Shown: positions 10,801 through 23,700 of the stretch, in pieces
Numbering within the stretch: the first letter of the stretch is position 1
Layout: each line of letters opens with the position of its first letter
Assembly: GCF_004027225.2 (NCBI RefSeq)
Contig: NC_044282.2
Span: 58,236,397 to 58,300,396 of the forward strand
Direction: 5' to 3'
Origin: Strigops habroptila
Lineage: Eukaryota > Chordata > Aves > Psittaciformes > Psittacidae
Length of the DNA: 64,000 bases
The notes under the pieces: generated by a model
Database searches by the model: none
Told to the model about the DNA's origin: nothing
Seen by the model: only the letters and a program-made list of their open reading frames with translations
Translations under genes and position numbers: made by a program

Positions 10801-11512
10801 GAGGGGGGCTGCACGGTGGTGATTTGGGTCTCGGTGCAGTAGGTTAGGAGTAGTTGAAAACTCAGTTTAATCACCCACTGCCTGGACCGGAATACCCCAG
10901 CCGTGGGCAGGGAGGAGTATTCGAAAGCTCTGCAGAATCTGTTCACATTTTAAGCCAAACAAACAGAGAAGGTAGCCCATTAACCGGGCGGTGGAGAGCT
11001 CGGACCCCCCCCGCGTCCCTGAGCGTTCCTTCCGTCCTCGGCAGAAATACGCGAGATGCTTGCGGTGATCTCGGCATGGAAACCCGTGTTTCCTTCTGCC
11101 CTGCTGATCAGGAGGGGAGGTGGAGGCCTGGGAGCAGGCAGGGCAGGGGAGAAACAGAGCAGGTCTTAGGACATGTTTGGTGGGTGAGAGTGGGTGAGCT
11201 GCGAGGTGTCCTGAGCAGCTCGTCTGGACCGCTGTCTCCATGAATGTTATGGGCAAGCCTTCAGAGGTGGCTTCAGTGTGTTGGTGAGGGTCTGGGCTCA
11301 GAAATTAGTGTGCTAAGGACACAGAAGGAGGGGTTTCATGATCAGTGAACAGTGTTTCAGGGCTTAAAGACTGCTTTGCCCCGCTCTTACTTGGCTTCTC
11401 TGTGCCAGAGAATAAACTGAGTTTATTCTCTGAGGAGATAAAGCTTATAAACTGAGGAAAAAATAAAGTCATTGTGTCGTTAGGCCCAAAGAGTTTCACA
11501 GAAAGTCAATTA
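10801..11512. other. Intergenic DNA upstream of the zinc-finger gene
   Basis: Moderately GC-rich flank of the CpG island, grading into ordinary sequence. The overlapping open frames on both strands here look like compositional accidents. No exon or repeat is recognised. Confidence 0.45.
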
Positions 11513-11780
11513 CTGTACTGGGTCTGGTTGTGATAGAGTTAATTTTCTTCCTAGCAGCCAGTATGGTGCTGTGTTTTTCGTCTGTGACCAAAACAGCAAT
11601 GATACGCACCAGTATTTTGGCTGCTCTTGGCACAACATCAAGGCATTCTCTGTTTCCCGCTTTGCCCCACTGTGGAGTAGGCTGGGGTGGGCAGGAGGCT
11701 GGGAGGGGACCCAGCCAGAACAGACAGCTCCCCATAGGAGTTTGATCCAAGTGACCCACAGGGTCATCCTAGACTGTACA
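11513..11780 (+). repeat. Degraded solo-LTR fragment of an avian endogenous retrovirus
   Basis: The order of words matches the U3 start of the provirus at 51324-56482 read on its own (minus) strand: TGGGT-x-TGGTT/CAGC, ATTTTCTTCCTAG(C/T)AGC, GTGCTGTGTTTTT, a GATAACAC-like block, then GGGAGGGGA and GACCCA. Similarity is interrupted by many substitutions and small gaps, so this copy is much older. No TATA box or 3' LTR end is recognisable. Boundaries are approximate. Confidence 0.6.
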
Positions 11781-11854
11781 GCTACCTTGTGTGTTATTAA
11801 CACTGTTTAGTTACAAATCTAAAACAGAGCACCTGCACAAGCTGCTATGGGGAA

Positions 11855-11887
11855 AGTTAACCCCATCCCAGCTGGAGCCAGTGCAGG
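11855..11887 (-). repeat. Short LTR-end-like remnant in inverted orientation
   Basis: AGTTAACCCCATCCCAGCTG followed by GAGCCAGTGCAGG is the reverse complement of the start of the same avian LTR type (ctggnttcagctgggatagagttaa-like order). It is only about 33 bp long, so assignment is tentative. Confidence 0.35.
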
Positions 11888-12839
11888 TGTTGGTGGCCAT
11901 CTAACAGAGGAGTAGGAGGTTTTGTGCTTTTTTGATTTACTGCTCAACTGTCCAAGCTCTGGGGCTGTTGATAGAAAATAAAGCACAGGAAGGTAAACTG
12001 AAATAAAAAGTGAATAAGTAATGAGGGTAACACTGGTTATATTTGCCCTGAAAGGACTGTTCTCGACTGGTCTGATCAGCTCTCAGATGCTGCCAAAAAC
12101 TTGCAGTCCCTTCTAACAAGGTAAGGACGCAACGAATCCCTCATGCAAGGCCCAAGGGAAAAGTGTTGTGGTTTGTTGAATCTGTGACTCCGCTAAATGG
12201 GAGGATGCGGCAGCTCCCCACTCCCCAATACAGACAGCGGTAAGGCTGAGCATATACTGCCAAAAGGCACTCATGCATTCATACACCCAGCACACAAATA
12301 TATATATAGAGAGAGATTTAAAATACATACACACGCATGCATGTATGTAATAATAATCAGCCACACAGGTTAACTCAGACAGAAAATACAAAGCACTTAC
12401 ACAAATATGAGAGGTACAGGTGACCTGGTCCTGTTCCTCCTCACTGCTGATCACTCTGGATTCTGCTAATGGAATAGGTATACATACATCTATAAATATG
12501 CATACTGTATATATGTAGATATATACGCATAGTAAGGATCACTGCAATAGCTGGTGGTGTGCTCAAAGTCTCATTTATGGGGAAAAAAGCAGCACACTTT
12601 ATACATATATATCAAGCCAATAATTTGTTGTTAGCACAAATGATAACGGTCTAGTTCAAGAATCGTTATTAGTCTAGATCTAGTTACTAGGGGGAAAAAT
12701 AAATAAAAAAAAGAGATTGCACTTAGAATTCTTCTGTGGAGGAGAAATCTCAACAATAATGATACAATTAGAGTGTAAAATGTACGCTTACTTTCTGTTA
12801 CCCGGCAATGAAGCAGTTAAGATTTTGTAAAGGACTGTG

Positions 12840-13620
12840 TGTGTAAAAGCTTGAAAATCTTGAGTTTGGAAAAACAATGTTTCCTTACTGAGCTCACAGA
12901 CTTTGAGGAGAGATGAAAGACTGGTACATCTGCATCAGAAGAGTAACAACTAACTTTGGAAAGATTAGGAAGGAACCAAAGGTCAAAAATACAGAAATAA
13001 TATTGAAAAGCTCAGCAAAGCGGAAGATAACTGTGTCCCTAAACTGTGTCCTCTGTTAACATGGTTCATTGTAATAGTGAAAATCACACCCCCTGAGATA
13101 AGAGTCCCTTGCCCGCAGAGACCCTTACTCATGGAACATGCGTAGCAAAATAAATATGTACTGTGTCCTTAAATGGAGATGAGAGAATAGTATAGCCAAT
13201 GGTTGTAGATATAGACTGTTATGTATGTGTAAACCACTGATTTTCACTGTTTGAAATGTGTAAAAGCGGATATCTGGCAGACTGAGGGTGTGCTAGCTCT
13301 GTGGAACTACCACCTAGCACCCATCTTTGCACAAATATGACTTGAACAATATCTTGACTCTGGGGTGAGCAGGATGTCTTGCCTAGACTTTTTATTGCCA
13401 CAGCAATCCACAGGACGTAGCAAAAAGATCTCCTGCTGCCAGAACCGCCTGAATCTCCTCCACAAGAGGGCTCTGCGGCCGCGGGTTTGCTCCGTGGCTG
13501 CGCTGAGAAAGGCTCTGAAATGGAGGAACCTGAAAGTACACGAGAGATCACAAATAATCCCGTTCCTGTTCATCTGGTCCGGAGCATCTCTTGTGGAAAG
13601 GGGTGACAGATAAGATCTGA
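12840..13620. other. Possible old LTR or unclassified repeat with a GC-rich core
   Basis: A mosaic stretch. It has AT-rich sequence with TGTGTAAAAG repeated at about 12838 and 13257, a CCAATGGTTGTAGATATAG segment near 13196, and on the minus strand GGCAATAAAAAGTCTAGG, which resembles a poly(A) signal near an R/U5 border. A GC-rich core with GCGGCCGCGG lies at 13470-13490. The arrangement recalls an ERVL-type LTR, but I cannot assign it and no clean TG...CA ends or target duplication were found. Confidence 0.25.
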
Positions 13621-14171
13621 ATTTCAAGTAGAAAATTAAGGGGGAAAAGAACATCACCTCAGTTGTAATTATCAAAACTAATGAAAAGGTAATTTCCCGC
13701 ACATTTGTTGTTCCCATTCCATAGGTGACTTTCAAAATGAATCATGCTATTACTGCAAAAGATGGTCGAAGAAACTCTTTAAGGCTCTATTTGGAGTTTT
13801 AGAAAGCAGGCATTCTTTATTGCAGTGCTGGGCACACACGCAAATCATTTCCAAAGGTGGGCGCACCTGGAGTCTACAAGCAGCATCCATATGTTCAACA
13901 AATTTATGCATATTTACAACCTTTCCGGAAATGTTTTACATTCGATTTCCTGAAACTAATTGTAATATTTGCATTTTAATTAGACATGTGCTTTTCTTGC
14001 TGAGTGGTGGTCATGAGTGGTCTCTCATGGTCATCGATAGTCTTCTGCTGACTGATCTCTGTGCTTGCACATGTGAAAAGACTCTTGTAAATTACTTAGC
14101 AATTGTGTCTGTGTTTTAGGTTAGTTCTGATTTGTTCCTTACCTTGAAGAACCAGCCCAGTCTGTCTTGTC
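13621..14171. other. Intergenic DNA, nothing recognised
   Basis: No exon, RNA gene or repeat is recognised. A 99-codon open stretch at 13820-14119 has no recognisable motif. Confidence 0.5.
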
Positions 14172-14390
14172 AAAAGCTCCTCTCCAGCTTTCTTGTTGGC
14201 CCCTTTGGGTACTGGAAGCTGCTTTAAGGTCTCCCTGGAGCTTTCTCCAGGCTGAACAAGCCCAGCTCTGTCAGCCTCTCTCCACAGGAGAGATGCCCCA
14301 GCCCTTTGATCATCTTTGTGGCCTCCTCTGGACCTTCTCCAATAGGTCCACGTCCTTCTTGTGTTGGTGGCCCCAGAGATACATAAACCC
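14172..14390 (-). repeat. CR1 LINE internal fragment
   Basis: Minus-strand CR1 internal sequence: GGCTGAACAAGCCCAGCTCT, CAGCCTCTCTCCACAGGAGA, GTGGCCTCCTCTGGACC. The 3' terminal repeat is missing, so both ends are truncated. Confidence 0.88.
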
Positions 14391-17300
14391 CAGCTATTTT
14401 AAAGAGACTAAACTGCAAGAAACGCATTGTGAATAGGACTTCTTTTTTCTTGGCTGTGAGTCATACCTGAGTTCTCAGTGATGTAGTCACTGATTTCTTG
14501 TAGTGATGTGTGTCTCAGCTATTTGCTGAATCCTTTTTTTTTTGCCCTGAGCTAGTTCAAAATTTGCATTTTAAAAGCGCAGGGGTTAACAGCTGAAAAG
14601 GATGTCACTGCTCAGACAGCTGTTGTTCCTTGTAACCTGAGTCTGCGTCTGAGGAAATGCAGAAAATGAGGAAAAGAAGTTAATTTGTTCTGGTTAAATT
14701 GCTATGTTTCCATTTTTTTCCTTTTTTAAAACTTAAACTGTTAAGCAATCTTATTTGAAAAATATCTCCCTCATAAGAAAAACTGCAAAACTCTGTGCAA
14801 ACTTTATAAAACAATAAATGACAAGCCTTCTTCCTTGAAAGTGTGTATTTCCATTCTTTTCCTTAAAGTAACAAACTATAACTCTCAACCTAGTACTCCT
14901 TGATGCCATCATCCAGCAACTAAAGTGATCATGCAATGGCTGAAGAGTAAGTGTGGCCTATGGACAGTGAGTCTGGGGCATGGTGGAGCTGCCACTACAA
15001 GCCCATTGCACAAAACTGTTCTTCAAATTCTGCTTGCAGTGGAGTGGTAGAAATTTGCCTGCAATAACACTTGTGCCACACTCCAGAATGAAAAAAAGAA
15101 ATAAGTTGTGAGAAGTATCTTGTAAGGAATCTCTGTGATTCCTGCATCTTTGCCTTCTAACTCTGTGACAAATCCAGGGGAAAGCGGACATCTTCAGATC
15201 CACTGTTAAATGGAGGAGGAGTTGACACTAATTAATAGCCAAAGGTCATTATTTATGAGCTTCGATTATGATTATCCATGCATGTGTGTGTCTTGGCCAA
15301 TGAATGTTCCTATGTTCCTTTGATTTGCCATACAGCAGTGACAGAAACATGCATATATTACATTTTTTAAATGTACTTTAACAAAAACCAACAATCTTTC
15401 TGTCTGCAAGATAAAAATCAGACACTGATTTGTATTGAGACTTTGTGCTGAGTAACAGTCAAATATGTATCTTGTATTTGTGGAAGATAGTAAATTTGTA
15501 AAACAATATGGAAGGTATGGGACACTAACACTACGGAAAATTGAAGTATCCCAAATGAAATGTAATTATTTGAAGTGTGGATTTTTGACATCTCTGGGGC
15601 CAGAAAGGTGGCCCAGATTTACATCAACATAAGACATTGACCTGAAATGTGTAACTTTAAGGTGCAGTCACCCTAGGCTGCTCCTAGAGCAGGTTTTTTT
15701 TTTTTGATCCTCATGCATCTATTGCTGTGCATGGGAAGGACCCATAACAGTAATTTCATAAGGTCTTACATCAGGATGCTTCAGTTTGCTAACCAGGGCT
15801 TTGTACCTCCAAAAGGTAGCATTAAGTCTTCTGAAAGCTGAAGAAGGTTGAAAACCATTGCTGTACAGTGAAAACAAAGGTGGGTGAGGTGTTAGACTGA
15901 GCCACCTCTCTTGATTATGGAAGAACCTTTGGAAGTTACACTCCTAATGTGCAAGCTTTGGCTACAGCATTGAAGTGAGGAGTAGTACGTGTGGTATCTG
16001 TTTGCATAGTACTTTGCTTAGTGGAGCACAGTCTGATTACAGCCTCCAAGTGCTGCTGCTGTATAAATACTACTATTGCAGCAGTTGCGCACTTTGTATT
16101 TCATGCTCCTGATTCTGTTTCTCTTAGTGGCTGTGTGTCATCATCTCTCACACTTATACCATCAGAACATGTCATTCATAACTGCTGGCAGATGGCAATA
16201 TAAGTCCTTTCCTAGGCGTTACAATGTACTGTTTAAAACCTCAAGACAAACGCTGTCAGCTGTAGATGCTTTCAGATTGTCATCTTGACAAAGACATCTA
16301 CTGCTCCTAGTAATTTCAGCTAAACCTTTGCAGGTTTGGCGCATGACAAAAATCAAGCTGGAAATAGCTTAGTTGAGCAAAAAGCCTGAAACCCCAGGGA
16401 TAAAAGACAATGTCACTTTTAGACCAGGGAGAGTCAGGGAACTTTTCCTAGGAAAATAATGTAAGAGCATTTATGGTCTGGCAATTAGAGCAGCAAAAGT
16501 GGTAGCGGAATATACATCCAGCTGGAAAAGCACAGAAATGGGCCGGATGAGTTGGAAATAAAATCATTAATCTATTGGCTAATGTAAAGAGGGAAAATAT
16601 CTCTAGAATGATTGGTCAGCACAGAATCAGCTGTATTAGGACTGTGACCTACAATGCCTGAGGGTTTTCTAAAAGCCAGGATGTTACAATAACAAATTAC
16701 CAAGACTTAGGAACTAACTGTCTTCCTTTATTGTACAACCTGCTGGATTGTTATTTTTCTCTTTTTTCACACTGACTCAGTTGTTTGGTTGTTTTTCGAA
16801 CAGCTTCGCTAAAGTCTGTTCCAGAGGGAAGAGAAGAAAACACATCAGTAAGGAGCTAGTCATTGACAAAAACCTCAGCAACACTTAGGAACAGAGTCTT
16901 CTAACACCAAATGCCCACGGAGAGATGCAGCTCAGGATTGAGAGTCACACAAAGTCCCCAGCGCACTCTTCTTTTCGATACTTTCTGCCCCAAGCTGATC
17001 TTTTTGTCATTAAATTCACCTTGAACTTGTTCAAACTGCAAGGCTGGGGAAGAAACTCAGCCTTATGGTTAGGGCAGAAGAGCCAGGAAGTTTGATATCC
17101 ACTCCTGATTTTTCTGCAGGTTTGCGTAAATCAATGTTGTTAGCAAAGTGTTTCACGTTCTTCACACTGCTTTAAGAGAACAGCACAGTGCTATTATGTA
17201 AGTGTTTGCAGCTCTTGGTAATTGGAAACAGATTTTAATTTATTGCCATACACAGCATTTCCCTAAATCGGGAGACAAATATATCCAAGCTAGAACTCAG

Positions 17301-20300
17301 GAAACCCTGGAAAAGAAATACAAAGCTCTTTCTCTGGCAAATTGAGCAGTCTGTTCTACTGAATGTGCTCTTTCTCTCTGCCTGCAGTTCTCTTGCACCT
17401 TTCTGATGGGAAAGACAGAGAATCTCTGCCAGCAAGGACACCAGTCTGAGAACTTCTGAATCGAGACAGTGCTTTTTATAAAGCCACACTTAGAGACTAG
17501 TCTGATACCAAAGTGGCTATTCTTGAAGGTATGCAGAAAGAACTAGTAACACTGAAAACTACATATTGTTTCCTGTTTTGATCTGAACAATTAGCTGAAA
17601 ATTCTGGGTTGTGGGGTTTGTTGCAATTTGAGAGAGGAACAAGAGATGACACCAAGTATTTCTGTCATGCAGTCCTCATTGCAGCTGTTTCCCTAGAAGG
17701 GAGGGAGTCCTGGAGGTCCCATGTCTTAAATACATGCTAAAATGCATAAGCCATCCACTTCCCTTCATCTCTCGCCCATGTTCTGCAAGAAACACTGAAG
17801 ACTCTACTCTTCCCTCTGCTCTTATTTCTATTCTTTTACAGTTTTCTTTCCCTTTTTCCTACCTGCCAGTTTTCTTTCTTCATTCCTCAGATTCTCATCT
17901 TTCTTTCTGCTCTTTCCCTGTTCTTTCTCTCCTAAACCTTTTCACTCCCAGTCTTACCTTCATTTTTCAGAAATCTTCATGTGATTCAGTTCACACCTTT
18001 CTTTGCACAGTAGGGTCTCCAGCAATTCCTTCTGCTCTCTGTATCACTGACTTGCACTTGGGTGACCTGCAGCTTCTTGGAGAAATCTTTACAGGGAAAG
18101 TCTTGCTCAGCCTCAGTGACCCCAGGGTGGATGTGCCTAATGATCCCAGGAATGGTGGGAAAAGGAGCTGTGCTGGGAGAAGCTCAGTGCCAGCACACTG
18201 GACAATATAGCTGTCAAACTAAGCCTATCCTGAGCATGTATAAACTGTTTTTTTCAGGGGCTCAGAGCTGTGTTGCGTTTGGAATGAAACAGCCAGACAC
18301 AACATTGTCCCCAGGGTTACATGTATGGCTTGATTTCAAGCTTCAAAGCACAGAAATACTATAGCTTTTCAGATTAGTGTACTACTGATTGTATCTTCTA
18401 ATTATTATTTTACATACACAAAATATTGCTTAACATTTGTATTGGAAATTACTATTTTTGGGTTTTTCTTTATTGAATCTTTCTGAAAATATATCAATGT
18501 GAAAACAATGGGGCCAAGGAAATTTCAGCTTGAAATTTCCAGCAAGACTTTATTATGGAAAGTGTGAGGAAATTTTAATATGGGATATTAGTGCCTCTGC
18601 CTTCCATAATAATTTGAAAACTTAACATTAAAATACGGACAGTTTAACAGTGAGTAATGAGCCATCACTTGTCAGAAACAGTATTGTAGGAAAAGGTCAG
18701 CTGTTTGGGAAAGCAAGTGCCTATGGATTGACAAGGTTAATCATAAAAATAAGTGTATCACTGCCAAATTGTCAGTTGCTGGGTAACCCACAGCTGAAGA
18801 AAAGTATATGTGCCTAATGGAAAGAATTTAATGATTTACCATCTGTGTAAGTTTTCTTCAGTGGAGCGTGTAAGACTAAAATACGTGTTGTACAGACAAG
18901 AAGCAACCAGCTTTGTTGGTGGAGTTCGGGTTATGATTAAGAGATGAGGCTTAGTTCACTTACCTGCACATATGTAGGTGCCTTGGGTTGGTCAAGAAGC
19001 CCTTGGCTACCCTATGGGTGTTTCTGCTGCTGTCTGGAAGGAGCAGGTATCCTAATTGTGTCCTATTGGCCAGCCCTGTGAGGATGTCTCCCATCAGCAC
19101 AGCATTTAAAAGAGTGCTAGAAGTCCAGCTATGAACTGACTTAAGACCTTAAAATGAGATTGAGCTACAGATTAAGAGACCTGCACCACATGTGTCTACA
19201 GGTGCAGCAGATGTCTAAGCTCCCATTATAGATGGTAGACCTTAGGAAGTAATTAAGTTCATGAGCCACTACATGGTTCGGTTGCCTAAATAAGGGTGGC
19301 TAGAACCATGTGAGGTGCCATAGTACATGTGAGACATCTATGTGGGCTGACAGATATGGCAGATATGATGGGAAAATGCGACCTTCTGGAAGAGCGTCTA
19401 TAGACCAGGCAAGATAAACCAGAGCATCACAAATGGCTCTACACTTTTACTTAGGCAATGCAATCTACCTGCTCCATTTGGTCAGCTAATCTCTCTCTAG
19501 ACTCCATTGGTAATGTTGGCTGCAAGCTCATTTCAATTGGCTGAACATGAATAACAATAAAAAGTTCCTTTATTTAGTTTTTATGTATCCCTAATGGACT
19601 TGAAATAACTTAAAGTAAAACATTCCCACCAATTAAATAAACCACACATTTTATTTATGGAAAAGTTTCTTCACAAGTGCAAGGATTGAAGACCAACCTG
19701 AAAACATGATAAACAGAACTTGATGGCTAAAGCACCTCACTTAAAATGGAGAATGTTCTGTTTGCTTTGACTGGATACTATTTGATTGTTTATCTGGTTC
19801 TTGACATGGTTTTTACACGTGGCATGGCATTTTTTTTGCTGATTGGAGGCCTTTTTAATGTGATCTGCTCATGTCCCATTGTGAGTGTCTTACGCTTCAA
19901 AACTGGCTAGATCCCAATTGCCATTTGGAAATTATCTATCTATATCTCTGTCTCTGCCAGGCTGCACCAACAAAGTAGACAGTGACAGACACCTGCACAA
20001 AGCAGTAGAACTCAATCCATATATATTGTCAACGAGATACCAGCCTGTCTTAGATCCAGGCAAACTAAAACTCTCCTAAGCAATTTCCAGGTGCGCTTTA
20101 GGAGCTAGCATGGGCCAGGGGCAATTTCCCAGGATAGAGAGCAAGACAGAGAAAGAAATAGAGGGAATGACCAGAGCAGATTAATTTCCTTGTTGAACCA
20201 GGTAAAAATTTCTAGCACCAGTGAAGTCACCTAGAATAATAGCTAAAAAATAAAATAAAACTGGGCCAATCGGAACTTAATCTACCTTGTTTTCTAGGAC

Positions 20301-20301
20301 T
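14391..20301. other. Intergenic DNA, no gene supported
   Basis: About 5.9 kb with no exon that I can support on either strand. The 158-codon open stretch at 17734-18210 is dominated by Phe, Leu, Ser and Pro from a pyrimidine-rich tract and has no motif. A 54-codon hydrophobic open frame at 19746-19910 is discussed under rejected items. No repeat was recognised. Confidence 0.5.
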
Positions 20302-20766
20302 AGGACATGGACCTGTTGGAGCAAGTCCTGAGGAGGGCCATTAAGCTGTTCAGAGGGCTGGAGCCCTCTGCTATTGAGACAGGCTGAAAGATTTGGGCTT
20401 GTTCAGCCTAGAGAAGAGAAAGCTCCAGGGAGACCTTCTCCGCTTCTTAAGGGGGACTACAAGACGGCTGTAGATGGACTTTTTACGAGGACATGTAGTG
20501 ACAGGACGAGGGGGAATGGCTTTAAACTGAAAAAGAGTAGGTTTAGATATAAAGAAGTTCTTCCTTGTGAGGGTGGTGAGGCGCTGGCACAGGTTGCCCA
20601 GAGAAACTGTGGCTGCCCCATCCCTGGCAGTGTTCAAGGGCAGGCTGAATGAGGCTTTGGGAAGCCTGGTCGATTGGAAGGTGTCCCTGCCCATGGCAGG
20701 GGGGTTGGAACTGGATGAGCTTTAGAGTTCCTTCCAACCCAATCTATTCTGTGATTCTGTAATTCT
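20302..20766 (+). repeat. CR1 LINE 3' fragment
   Basis: CR1 from the RT C-terminal region (CTGTTGGAGCAAGTCCTGAG) to the terminal repeat GTGATTCTGTAATTCT. It contains frame-disrupting changes and is a dead copy. Confidence 0.92.
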
Positions 20767-23700
20767 CCTCTTTTGCCAAATCTTAGGATAAAGTATTATT
20801 ACTTCACCTATCTACCCTCCTCTAAGGCTTCCTTTAAACTAGGCACCTAAGGCCCTTCCTATGGACAAAAGAGAAACAAGCACCTTTAGTGTGACTTTCA
20901 GATGTCTACATTAAAAGAAGATGAGTCTTTTGCCTGGAAATATCCGTTGTAGTGTGCAAAGGGTATCTAGTCTAGTTTAGATGGCTCCCATCCAAACATA
21001 CCTCCATAATTTCTTGAGAAGCTTTTAGCTGCAAGCGTAGTCTAGTAATCACTAAAGTAATCAGCAAGAGAGATGAAACAGGTGTAGAACAAGAACCCTC
21101 AGAGTTAGGACTGCTGTTCTCAGCTGCAAAAAGGATATTTCTTTTGACTACATAAAAATGTGTTTTGTTTGTCTATATCATATATGTAACTTCTTTTTTC
21201 TTTTCCAAAAGTTTCTTAAAAAATCCCTCCAAAACTATAACTATATGCTGATCAGATGTGGCTTGTGGCTTATGGCTTATAGTCAGCTTGGTTAGTTTTC
21301 TGCAGTTGGGAGGAGTTGCTTATCAATTGAAAACAAAACAGATAAATGGATTTTCAGTTGGTTTTCAACTCAGTTATGCATTCTGCAGCTGCTTCATAAT
21401 CATAGAAAAAATCAACTATATTATTCATGCTGACAAGACTGAAAATGATGGAAAATTATGGAAAAGAAGAAGCCAAAGCTTTTAATGTTTGCAACCTTTT
21501 CTCCAGCTAAACAGGTCACGTCCCTTCTAATCAATTTTTGTATTTTCCTTGCAGCTTAGTTATTCCATCCTAAAATAGTTTAGGTTATACTTTTAATAAT
21601 GGAAAAACACATGAGGCACATTTTATGTGATACAAAAATCTTCTCCAGAATTTATTTTCCCCTGCACGTTGCAGTGTACCAAGTCTGGCTTAAAGCAAAT
21701 TCCATTAATGCAAGTACAAAATACTATTTTTTCCATCATTTTGCCTTGCATAAGTGACAGTTACACAGCATGTTAGAAGTGATAGAGGCATTCACCAAGT
21801 GGTATGGACTTCTCATTAGAGTAGAATGATTGCTAGGGTGACTTATCAGTCAAAAGGCATTATATTCACCATGGCTATGTTGTAATTAAGCACAGGTGAG
21901 ACCCACAAGCAAGCATTGCTCTGAGAAATATGGTTCACGTAACACTGAATAGAAGGAGCTTTCCGAGGAAAGGAGCTAGGAAGAAACTTATTTTGGTACA
22001 CGATTTCTCTGAGCTATCCCAAGCCACTAGCTTGTGGCACTTTCCCAGAGACCCACCTGTGACATGCTATAGGAATACACTTCATTCTTTCCCTGGCAGA
22101 CAGGAACAGTACTTGGGGCTTTTCCAGAGTGTCATTTGCTGTGCCTGCATTTAGCACATATTCCAGATGTGGCAAAGTTCACTCTGATAGACTTCTCCCT
22201 AGCTAAAGTTACCTGGAGTAGCTGTGGTTCACTCAGAAACAAACCAAACCATACTTCCATTAGACAGGCTTCTCACTGAAGATATTGCAAAAGAGAAATC
22301 TCATTTTAGAGATGGAGAAAAAAAACCTCTCAGAGTACTGTACTGTCTTGCCTAAACAGAAAACTGGAACACAGTCCTGGTGTCTCAGGTGCTATATTAC
22401 TGGGAATGCAAAAGGCAATTAATGTAGTTTATTGCACCGACAATTCTGTAGGCCGTGCTACCTCCTTGCACTGGTCCCCTTGCCTGATACTGCAGTTCTT
22501 TGAAACCTTATACCATCTCTCTAGTGCAAAAGAGAGAAAGGCTACTTACTGCCACTCATTAAAAAAGAAATCATTCCACTCTTTCAAAGGTTAATTATAA
22601 TGTCTAAGCACAGTCTGAGAGCAAAACTCATACTCAGCCTACCTGAAAATGCAAACTGGGTTCAATTTTCAGAAACCTGTATTCATGCCTTACCTGTATT
22701 TTGTTGTAGAATTTTTGAGAACAGAGGTCCAGTTCTTGCCCCAGAGGGAGCTGCATTCCCTAATAGATGATATGAGTCCGTACATCCCAGATAAATCTGT
22801 TAAGTTCATGAAGTGTTCTGAGATTTCAAAATACAGCTATGATGGAAATAGCCATTGTTATTCTTGTTTTTAATAGCTGTTGACAATCACAAATATTTTA
22901 AGGATAAGTGCCAAGTTAGAAGCTGTGTTTATGAATAGAGCTTTTCAAATACGCAAGGACTCTATTATGTTTTGGGTAATTTTGTGAGAAGCTTTATGTT
23001 GGTGTGTCTGGACTATCATCTGAGAAACATCTGGTGGAAGGGGATCAGACTGACACAACAAAGACTGGCAGTCTTACTTACATGTCCCCTTGTGGAGCCA
23101 GTTTATGGTTTTGGTTGTGCTAAAGATGTTGTACACTTCTTCGCAGGGCTTTATTGAATTTACTTGAGCTGTCTGAAACTCAACATTTCCATTTCATGGC
23201 AAATGTCGAAGTTTCACAGTGTATTTTTGTTCTCAGTATGAAGAAAACCACAAGTATAAAAACTTTCCTGCCTGTTTAGAAAAGTGTTGGTTTAAAAAAC
23301 CAAATCTATATGTATGTAGGCACAAATGAAACTTCACTTCAAAATGAAATTGTTACTTCAAAGCTTATTTGGGGTTTCTTTCTACCTTTCTATTAGTTCA
23401 TTATCTCCTGACATAACAGCTTTAGTGGTCTAGGATATGGCCCATCTCATCACACTGTATCCTGTCAGGATATGGTCCAGGTAAGGATTTTTTTAGAGGG
23501 CAACCAAGTGGGCAGTTTCCAGTGGATAAGATTCAACTACAATTACCTAATTTTAGGTATCTTCTTTGTGCGGTGATGACATCAGAGCTCGTGGCCGAAT
23601 TCCTAGTTTGGAGAAGGATTTCCTGTAGCCAACAGAGCCCACAGGGTAGTCCACATCACTCTGAAATAGATACCTCTAGGCAGGTGAATTGCTTTCCACT

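Noticed and set aside
10272-10946. Open frames of 78-164 codons on both strands
   Set aside because: Same reason: CpG-island composition. The real exon 1 of the zinc-finger gene is in a different frame.
17734-18210. 158-codon open frame on the plus strand
   Set aside because: Pyrimidine-rich tract giving Phe/Ser/Leu-rich translation with no domain, splice context or start context.
19746-19910. 54-codon hydrophobic frame followed by a GTGAGT, vaguely like opsin TM1 (FFLLIGG)
   Set aside because: The conserved TM1 Gly-Asn is missing and no matching TM2-TM7 exons occur between here and 37 kb; resemblance is probably chance.
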